The notes beneath the pieces were generated by a model. That model was not told where the DNA came from and did no database searches. It saw nothing but the letters and a program-made list of their open reading frames with translations. DNA of 12,157 nucleotides from Gammaproteobacteria bacterium (GTDB lineage Bacteria > Pseudomonadota > Gammaproteobacteria > DSM-16500): assembly GCA_013287025.1 (NCBI GenBank), contig JABDEN010000054.1, positions 1 to 12,157 on the forward strand, in the 5' to 3' direction. A program made the translations under genes and the position numbers. Within the stretch, counting starts at the first letter, position 1. Each line of letters starts with the position of its first letter. This document shows, one piece after another, positions 6,988 to 12,157 of the stretch.

Positions 6988-6998
6988 TATAATATAAT
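6988..6998 (+). promoter_or_regulatory. candidate -10 region for the glycosyltransferase gene
   Basis: Two overlapping TATAAT hexamers (6988-6993 and 6993-6998) lie about 40 bases before the GTG start, in a very AT-rich stretch just outside the hairpin repeat. No good -35 is seen at the matching distance. A further TATAAT on the minus strand (7007-7002) could serve the divergent symporter gene. Confidence 0.4.
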
Positions 6999-7022
6999 CA
7001 AATTATATCGATTTAAGATTAA

Positions 7023-7027
7023 GGGAG
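7023..7027 (+). promoter_or_regulatory. ribosome binding site for the GTG start at 7034
   Basis: GGGAG, preceded by AA, sits 6 bases before the GTG at 7034. It is strong and well spaced, and supports this non-ATG start. Confidence 0.75.
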
Positions 7028-7033
7028 TCTGAA

Positions 7034-8008
7034 GTGAATAATCTCTCTTCAATTCGTAGACAACGTATTGAAAAAAAAGATATTTTTATTTCTTGTGTGG
7101 TACCGGTTTATAACGAAGAAACAAATATTCCAGTTTTTATTAGAGACTTACATGGTTTTTTGAAAAGTGTAACGAACCAATTTGAAATTATTGTCGTAGA
7201 TGACGGAAGTCGTGATCAAACTTTGCATCATATTCGCACGTTACCGCCTGATTTTAAAGTAAAATTACTGGGCTTTTCTCGTAATTTCGGCAAAGAAATT
7301 GCACTAACAGCCGGTATCGACCATTGCAGTGGAGAAGTCATTGCGCTGATAGACGCTGATTTTCAGCATCCTATTGAAATGATAAAGGTTTTTTTAGATC
7401 AATGGGGCGAAGGGTACGATATGATCTACGGGGTTCGAAAAAATCGTGATAATGAATCCCGCGCAAAGCGTAATTTCGCACGGATTTTTTATTGGTTGAT
7501 GGGAAAAATCACTAAAATTAATATTCCTAATAATGCAGGTGATTTTCGACTCATGGATAGGAAAGTCGTAGATAGCCTCAAAACTTTTCATGAGCGCACG
7601 CGCTTTATGAAGGGTTTGTTTGCCTATGTCGGTTTTAAAAGTATCGCGATTCCCTACGATGTGAGGGATCGCGCGTCGGGTAAAAGTAGTTTGGGTTTCT
7701 CTCGTTTAGCTGAGCTTGCGATTACCGGGATTACATCGTTTTCGGATGCACCATTGCGCGTATGGGGTTTCATGGGATTTATTATCTCAGTCATTTCTTT
7801 GATTTATGCAATCTATATTATGACGATGACTTTTATCTTTGGAACAGACCTCCCTGGTTTTCCAACGCTAGTTGTTGCGATTATCTTTTTCGGTGGTATT
7901 CAGTTAATGTCGATAGGAATTTTGGGTGAATATATTGCGAGAATATTCACCGAAGTGAAACAACGACCCAATTACATTATTGAGACGAAAGAGGGTTTTG
8001 ACAAATAA
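7034..8008 (+). CDS. polyprenyl-phosphate glycosyltransferase, GT2 family (ArnC/DPM1/FlmF2-like)
   Basis: This membrane-bound GT-A enzyme is expected to move a sugar from a nucleotide donor to undecaprenyl phosphate on the cytosolic face. Seen in 324 residues: VPVYNEE (23-29), the nucleotide-binding VVDDGS (54-59), the metal-binding DAD (107-109), NNAGDFRLMDR (166-176), the basic RDRASGKSS loop (211-219), and two C-terminal membrane helices at about 244-268 and 275-298. This layout matches ArnC, GtrB, DPM1 and Francisella FlmF2. The sugar cannot be read from the sequence. The nearby ArnT-like transferase and NaxD-like deacetylase suggest an N-acetylhexosamine that ends on lipid A, which is inference. 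The GTG start is backed by GGGAG. The gene converges on putP, 16 bases away. Confidence 0.92.
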   Translation: MNNLSSIRRQRIEKKDIFISCVVPVYNEETNIPVFIRDLHGFLKSVTNQFEIIVVDDGSRDQTLHHIRTLPPDFKVKLLGFSRNFGKEIALTAGIDHCSGEVIALIDADFQHPIEMIKVFLDQWGEGYDMIYGVRKNRDNESRAKRNFARIFYWLMGKITKINIPNNAGDFRLMDRKVVDSLKTFHERTRFMKGLFAYVGFKSIAIPYDVRDRASGKSSLGFSRLAELAITGITSFSDAPLRVWGFMGFIISVISLIYAIYIMTMTFIFGTDLPGFPTLVVAIIFFGGIQLMSIGILGEYIARIFTEVKQRPNYIIETKEGFDK

Positions 8009-8011
8009 TTG

Positions 8012-8028
8012 CTAAAATATAATTTTAG
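8012..8028. terminator. weak AT hairpin between converging genes
   Basis: CTAAAAT-ATA-ATTTTAG forms a 7-bp stem with a 3-base loop in the 16-base gap between the glycosyltransferase stop and the putP stop, overlapping the latter. The position suits a bidirectional terminator, but the stem is AT-rich and no long T run follows. Confidence 0.3.
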
Positions 8029-9503
8029 GTTTTAACAATTTGATTTTTCGCTTCATGAAATTTTTGTAACACTGCCTCTGAAGGTGGAGTAGTAAATTTG
8101 CTGACAATAACAATGGCGAGGGACGAGAAAATAAATCCTGGAACAATTTCATAAATTTCAAACCAATTATATTGTCGCCAAATAAGAACGGTTAATGCGC
8201 CAATGATGAGTCCTGCAAGCGCGCCTTTCTCTGTCATGCGTGGCCATAACAAAGAGAAAATAATAATGGGTCCAAATGCATCTCCAAAGCCCGCCCATGC
8301 ATAACTCACAAGATCAAGTACGCCACTATTTGGATTTCTTGCGAGAAGAATTGCAATGCATGCAACAGCGAAAACCATGAGACGTCCCACAAAAACTAAT
8401 TCTTTTTGCGAGGCATTTTTGCGGAAAAAAGTTTTATAAATATCTTCTGTGAGTGCGCTTGAGCACATCAGTAATTGGCAAGACAACGTACTCATAATAG
8501 CAGCGAGTATGGCTGCTAATAAAAATCCCGCAATCCATGGATTAAATAAGAATTTTGCAGTTTCGATAAAAACATTTTCTGGATTTTCATTCACCGCTCC
8601 TGCAAGATCAGGATGTAAAGCAAAATAAGCAATACCAAAAAATCCTACGGAAATTGCGCCCAGCAAACAGAAGATCATCCAGGAAATGCTAATGCGTCTT
8701 GCACCTGGAATATTTTCAGGTGTCGTCGTCGCCATAAAACGCACCAAAATGTGTGGTTGACCAAAATAACCGAGTCCCCATGCAATTAAAGAAACTATTC
8801 CAATCAAGTTTAAATTTGCAAAAAGCGATGTGTGTTGAGGTTTAATTTGATTAATAACATCCATGCTTGGCGTAATTCCACCATTGTAATAGATAATAAA
8901 AAGTGGAGTGAAGATCAACGCAGTAATCATTAACGATGCTTGAATGGTATCCGTCCAGCTGACTGCTAAAAATCCGCCAATAAAAACGTATGCGATAGTC
9001 GCGAAAGTTCCGATGTAAATAGCAGTGCTATAATCGATATTAAAAACATTTTGGAATAAGCGAGCACTCGCAACAACGCCAGAGGAGCAATAAATTGTAA
9101 AGAAAATTAAAATGATGGAAGCGGCAGAAATTCGCAAATAATGTTTTTTATCTTCAAAACGATTAGCTAAATATTCAGGGATAGTGAGTGCATTACCAAA
9201 TTTTTCAGTAAATAATCGTAATCTTGCTGCAACAAATTTCCAATTACACCATGCACCAATAACAAGACCAATGGCAATCCAAGAACCTGATAATCCTGAA
9301 AGATAAATTAAACCCGGAAGGCCCATGAGTAACCAACCACTCATGTCTGATGCGCCGGCCGCAAGTGCAGTCACCACTTTTCCTAACCTTCTTCCGCCAA
9401 GAATATAATCTGATAAATTACGTGTAGAATAATAACCGAGCCATCCAATAAAAAGCATTGATAAAATATAAAGGATGAACATTAAGATCATTGGATTTTG
9501 CAT
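8025..9503 (-). CDS. putP: sodium/proline symporter PutP
   Basis: This is a sodium-coupled proline uptake carrier of the inner membrane (SSS family, LeuT fold), here 492 residues against about 500 in E. coli. Similarity to E. coli PutP is strong along the whole length: SAGASDMSGWLLMGLPG-like (AGASDMSGW at 49-57, with Asp53 corresponding to sodium-site Asp55), GGFLAVSWTDT (176-186), GWGLGYFGQPHI-like (242-252), and MSTLSCQLLMCSSALTED (337-354) with Ser338/Thr339 matching Ser340/Thr341. The frame extends to TTG 9509, but AGGG (9514-9511) lies 7 bases from ATG 9503 and only 2 bases from the TTG, so the ATG is chosen. It follows the ArnT-like gene by 43 bases and may be cotranscribed with it. No putA (proline catabolism) gene is in view. 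Confidence 0.96.
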   Translation of the reverse strand: MQNPMILMFILYILSMLFIGWLGYYSTRNLSDYILGGRRLGKVVTALAAGASDMSGWLLMGLPGLIYLSGLSGSWIAIGLVIGAWCNWKFVAARLRLFTEKFGNALTIPEYLANRFEDKKHYLRISAASIILIFFTIYCSSGVVASARLFQNVFNIDYSTAIYIGTFATIAYVFIGGFLAVSWTDTIQASLMITALIFTPLFIIYYNGGITPSMDVINQIKPQHTSLFANLNLIGIVSLIAWGLGYFGQPHILVRFMATTTPENIPGARRISISWMIFCLLGAISVGFFGIAYFALHPDLAGAVNENPENVFIETAKFLFNPWIAGFLLAAILAAIMSTLSCQLLMCSSALTEDIYKTFFRKNASQKELVFVGRLMVFAVACIAILLARNPNSGVLDLVSYAWAGFGDAFGPIIIFSLLWPRMTEKGALAGLIIGALTVLIWRQYNWFEIYEIVPGFIFSSLAIVIVSKFTTPPSEAVLQKFHEAKNQIVKT

Positions 9504-9510
9504 AAACAAT

Positions 9511-9514
9511 CCCT
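9511..9514 (-). promoter_or_regulatory. ribosome binding site that fixes the putP start
   Basis: AGGG on the minus strand has ideal 7-base spacing to ATG 9503, and is too close to TTG 9509 to serve it. Confidence 0.65.
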
Positions 9515-9516
9515 AC

Positions 9517-9541
9517 GAAAAAAGTTTTAGCTAGTATAGCT
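9517..9541 (-). terminator. possible weak terminator after the ArnT-like gene
   Basis: AGCTA-TAC-TAGCT (9541-9529 on the minus strand) is a 5-bp stem followed by AAAAC and six T, in the 43-base gap between the ArnT-like gene and putP. The short stem makes full termination doubtful; it may only attenuate read-through into putP. Confidence 0.2.
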
Positions 9542-9546
9542 CGAAA

Positions 9547-11283
9547 TCAGTTATTTTCCCAAGGCTTATTGCTAATAATCATTAACTTTGCATGTTCGAT
9601 CGAAGCGGGTCCTACATAATAAGCTGTGTTTTCCGCATGCTTTTGTAAATGATCTCGAAAATGTGGAAGCATGTCTTTTTGTAAAAAAATAAAAATTCGT
9701 TTATCGCTTTTATAACGCTCCCAAAAAGCAGGCTCTTCAATTAACCATTCGGTGGTATCTTGATAAGGCATGTTATACCACAATTCTCTTTGCCAATTAT
9801 CATATTGTGGAATATCAGCAGCATGCCAATCCGCAACAATCGTAATGCGTCTTTCTAGATAAATAGGTAAATCCTGATAATATCGATACCAAGTCACAAT
9901 TTCATCTGTCGGTTGTAAAGATGATTTAATAAAAGTAGTAAGCGATTTACTCGATTTTTCGTTGAATAAAGGTGCGCTATGGATCAATGTTAATAAAAAA
10001 ATAAATGAAACAAGAGACATGCAATAAAAAATAGATGACAAAGATTTTTTTCGTAAAAAATAAATGACGAAGGTGGCGAATGCCAACATTCCCGATATAA
10101 AAATAATAGGACATGTAAATTTAGCATCTATGTTAAATTGTGAAATAAAGGGCAGGGAAATTAAACTACATGACATTAATCCACAAAAAATCATTAAGGC
10201 AACAACGGTTTTTTGTGTAGCGGTATTCCAATAAATATCAAAATAACGCCCCATTAATATCGCAATACTTGGAAGAATAGGGAGGATATAGCCGATAGTT
10301 TTAGATTTTGGAATAGAAAAAAATATAAAAATTAATGCAAGCCATAATAATAAAAATAGTTCTACTCGATATTTTTGTCGATTTTGCCAAACAAGTTGCA
10401 GGTTTTTTATGAGAGATTGAAATAAAAATATAGTCCATGGTACGGATCCTGCAAGAACCAGAGGAATGTAAAACCAAACACCGGTTTTATTATTAAAATC
10501 TGCTTTGGTGAGAAATCGAGAAAATTGTTGTGTCACAAAAAAGAAATCAAAAAATTGTGGATTCGCTTTTTGCACCAGATAATACCAGGGCATCGTGATC
10601 ACAAAGAATAATGTGAGTCCGAGAAAAAGACGCATTTTAGTGAGAATTCGGAATCGATTTAAAATAAGAATCCAAGCGCCAATAATCATAATAGGAAAAA
10701 TAATACCAATTAAACCTTTGGTAAGCGTTGCGAGTGCTGCAAAAAAATAGGAAAGCAATAGAAAATTAGTTCGATTTTTTGAAGTGCTTTCGATACCAAT
10801 GATAAAAAATAAAAGTGATGCACTTATCCACACTGCGACTTCTAAGTCTAAATTTGCATAATGAGAAGCGCCATAATACATTGGATGCAGGGCTAAAATA
10901 ATACTCGCAATTAATCCAGTTTTTCGATTAAAAAGAAGGTGTCCCGCAACATACGTAACAAGACATCCAAAGATGCCAATGAGGACAGGCCAAAATCGCA
11001 ATGCCCATTCCGTTAATCCAAACATTGAAATGGCGGAGGCTTGTAGCCAATAATATAAAATAGGTTTATCGAAAAAACCGACCCCGTTTAAGCGTGGCGT
11101 AATAAAGTCGTTTGTTGCGATCATTTCTCTCGCAACTTCTGAGTAACGGCCTTCGTCGGGGGTAAAAAGTGGGTAGGAACCCATCCAAAGTAAGTAAAAA
11201 GCGCCAATGAAAAGAAAAAGAAATAAAAGGTCTACCCTTAAACTTTTGATTGATATTGGAAGATGTTTTTCGTAGATTAACAC
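9547..11283 (-). CDS. ArnT/FlmK-like lipid-linked sugar transferase (GT39/GT83, PMT superfamily)
   Basis: This polytopic inner-membrane GT-C enzyme is expected to take a sugar from undecaprenyl phosphate on the periplasmic side and attach it to lipid A or another envelope acceptor. Signature points: PDEGRYSEVAREM (42-54), equivalent to the catalytic-loop (A)DEPRYAEIAREM of ArnT; FDKPILYYW (71-79); YANLDLEVA (about 147-155); then a long run of hydrophobic segments and a soluble C-terminal periplasmic domain from about residue 430. The 578 residues compare with about 550 in ArnT. The start is GTG 11283, with only a weak GAGA six bases upstream; no in-frame ATG lies nearby. With the GT2 enzyme at 7034 and the deacetylase at 11309 it resembles Francisella FlmK. 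The exact sugar and acceptor are unproven. Confidence 0.88.
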   Translation of the reverse strand: MLIYEKHLPISIKSLRVDLLFLFLFIGAFYLLWMGSYPLFTPDEGRYSEVAREMIATNDFITPRLNGVGFFDKPILYYWLQASAISMFGLTEWALRFWPVLIGIFGCLVTYVAGHLLFNRKTGLIASIILALHPMYYGASHYANLDLEVAVWISASLLFFIIGIESTSKNRTNFLLLSYFFAALATLTKGLIGIIFPIMIIGAWILILNRFRILTKMRLFLGLTLFFVITMPWYYLVQKANPQFFDFFFVTQQFSRFLTKADFNNKTGVWFYIPLVLAGSVPWTIFLFQSLIKNLQLVWQNRQKYRVELFLLLWLALIFIFFSIPKSKTIGYILPILPSIAILMGRYFDIYWNTATQKTVVALMIFCGLMSCSLISLPFISQFNIDAKFTCPIIFISGMLAFATFVIYFLRKKSLSSIFYCMSLVSFIFLLTLIHSAPLFNEKSSKSLTTFIKSSLQPTDEIVTWYRYYQDLPIYLERRITIVADWHAADIPQYDNWQRELWYNMPYQDTTEWLIEEPAFWERYKSDKRIFIFLQKDMLPHFRDHLQKHAENTAYYVGPASIEHAKLMIISNKPWENN

Positions 11284-11294
11284 TGCATGTCTCG

Positions 11295-11299
11295 AAAGG
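11295..11299 (+). promoter_or_regulatory. ribosome binding site for the upstream start of the deacetylase frame
   Basis: AAAGG lies 9 bases before ATG 11309. It supports the longer reading of the deacetylase, since ATG 11405 has only the element's own GCGGGA directly against it. Confidence 0.45.
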
Positions 11300-11308
11300 T
11301 TCTTGTCG

Positions 11309-12157
11309 ATGAAACGATTTAATTGGTGTCGCGAAATATTTAAAAGTTTCCGTCATTCCCGCGAAGGCGGGAATCTATTAGGATGGATTCCCGCCTTCGC
11401 GGGAATGACAAAGAACGAGAAAGTCATTCCGCAACACCGACGAATTATTTTATGCGCAGATGATTATGGTCAAAATGAAGCAATTTCTCAAGCAATTATT
11501 GAACTTTTAACTAAAAAAAGTTTAACTGCCGTCAGTTGTCTTGTTTCATCAAAATATTGGCCATCTCATGCAAATTCGATAAAACCATATATTAATCAAG
11601 CAGATATTGGGTTGCATTTTAATTTAACTTATGAAAAGCCTTATTCTTTAGCCCAACTCCTATGGCGTTGTTATACGAAGACTATTTCAAAAGAGTTCAT
11701 TCATGGTGAATTGAACACGCAATTAGATCAATTTATAGCAGCCATGGGAAAGATGCCCGATTTTATCGATGGGCATCAACATGTGCATACCTTTCCTGTG
11801 GTCAGGGATGTATTATTGGATGTGTACAAAAAGCGCGGATTAGAGTGTTATGTGCGATCGACTTACAATAAAAATAGTTTAAGGCGGCTGTCATTAAAAA
11901 AATGGTTCATTCAATACCAATTAGCAAATGCTTTCAAAAAGCAGCTAATTGACAATAACATTCCACATAATTCAACATTTTCTGGTATCTATGATTTTTC
12001 AATTTTACATTATTGTGACTTATTTAAAAATTTTTTAGAAGAAACCGATGAAGGAGGATTAATCATGTGTCATCCAGGATTGAAAAATTTATCAGGAGAA
12101 AAAGATGAGATTAAAAATGCTCGGGTTCAAGAATGGACTTATTTTGTGAGTGATGCT
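11309..12157 (+). CDS. YdjC/ChbG/NaxD-family carbohydrate deacetylase (3' end outside window)
   Basis: This metal-dependent deacetylase of the YdjC family removes an acetyl group from N-acetylated sugars or glycolipids. The domain begins at residue 44 with RRIILCADDYG (Asp51/Asp52). It continues with GLHFNLT (His103), DGHQHVH (His156/158/160) and MCHPG (His255), which hold the expected metal ligands and catalytic residues. At least 283 codons are open; the stop lies beyond the window. The first 43 residues are not family-like: residues 14-35 are translated from a GC-rich palindromic repeat. Two starts are possible, ATG 11309 (AAAGG at 9 bases) and ATG 11405, which is itself inside the repeat. 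The second leaves a normal divergent intergenic region, the first leaves only 25 bases. The ArnT-like neighbour favours a NaxD role over chitobiose deacetylation, as inference. Confidence 0.9.
   Translation, partial: MKRFNWCREIFKSFRHSREGGNLLGWIPAFAGMTKNEKVIPQHRRIILCADDYGQNEAISQAIIELLTKKSLTAVSCLVSSKYWPSHANSIKPYINQADIGLHFNLTYEKPYSLAQLLWRCYTKTISKEFIHGELNTQLDQFIAAMGKMPDFIDGHQHVHTFPVVRDVLLDVYKKRGLECYVRSTYNKNSLRRLSLKKWFIQYQLANAFKKQLIDNNIPHNSTFSGIYDFSILHYCDLFKNFLEETDEGGLIMCHPGLKNLSGEKDEIKNARVQEWTYFVSDA
11350..11410. repeat. GC-rich palindromic element with 24-bp perfect inverted repeats
   Basis: The left arm (11352-11375) and right arm (11386-11409) are perfect reverse complements of 24 bases around a 10-base loop. 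Each arm is itself a mini-hairpin, CCCGC-GAAG-GCGGG or its complement. The GC content is far above the surroundings. The arm sequence is of the widely dispersed kind in proteobacterial genomes whose translation reads RHSREGGN...WIPAFAGMT. Here it is open in the frame of the deacetylase. No transposase is nearby; it is probably a non-autonomous mobile or REP-like element. Confidence 0.88.

Noticed and set aside
11066..11356. Minus-strand 96-codon open frame upstream of and inside the ArnT-like gene
   Set aside because: It is out of frame with the ArnT-like gene, which has clear family motifs throughout the overlap, and its peptide shows no known feature.
11350..11435. CRISPR array
   Set aside because: There are only two inverted arms and a partial copy, not regularly spaced direct repeats with unique spacers.

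Overview
The window looks like a chromosomal piece of an AT-rich (by eye about one third G+C) gammaproteobacterium. The order pilin-pilB-pilC-pilD-coaE, a Francisella-type set of aminosugar/lipid A genes, and above all a eukaryotic-type U-box protein point to a host-associated member of the Legionellales (Coxiella/Legionella/Rickettsiella-like). That placement is an inference from gene content; no rRNA or other marker is present.

Layout. Positions 1-5305 (minus strand, read right to left) form one tight operon: a type IV pilin, a short PilB ATPase, the PilC platform protein, the prepilin peptidase PilD, dephospho-CoA kinase CoaE, and a final gene that runs off the left edge. Apart from the 24-base pilin-pilB gap, every junction is a 1- or 4-base overlap, so translation is probably coupled. 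The last gene has at least 363 codons and encodes an N-terminal membrane anchor, a disordered linker and a well-formed U-box (E3 ubiquitin ligase domain) at residues 197-263. It is the most unusual item here: a likely host-directed effector whose start codon overlaps the coaE stop codon.

Positions 5464-6762 (minus) hold a dicarboxylate/glutamate:cation symporter (DAACS family). Between it and the next gene lies a long imperfect hairpin repeat (about 6772-6958), followed by an AT-rich promoter-like stretch. From 7034 to 8008 (plus) there is a polyprenyl-phosphate glycosyltransferase of the ArnC/DPM1/FlmF2 type. Convergent to it come a Na+/proline symporter PutP (8025-9503, minus) and an ArnT/FlmK-type GT39/83 glycosyltransferase (9547-11283, minus). 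Divergent from that, and cut by the right edge, is a YdjC/ChbG/NaxD-type deacetylase (from 11309, plus) whose reading frame runs through a GC-rich 24-bp perfect inverted repeat.

How the genes fit together. The pilus genes cover pilin supply, processing and assembly, but not retraction or the outer-membrane parts. The glycosyltransferase, deacetylase and ArnT-like transferase match the three steps of the Francisella FlmF2-NaxD-FlmK route, which loads an N-acetylated sugar on undecaprenyl phosphate, deacetylates it and moves it to lipid A. I infer an envelope-charge modification cluster with putP inserted in it. No tRNA, rRNA, CRISPR array or intact insertion sequence was seen.
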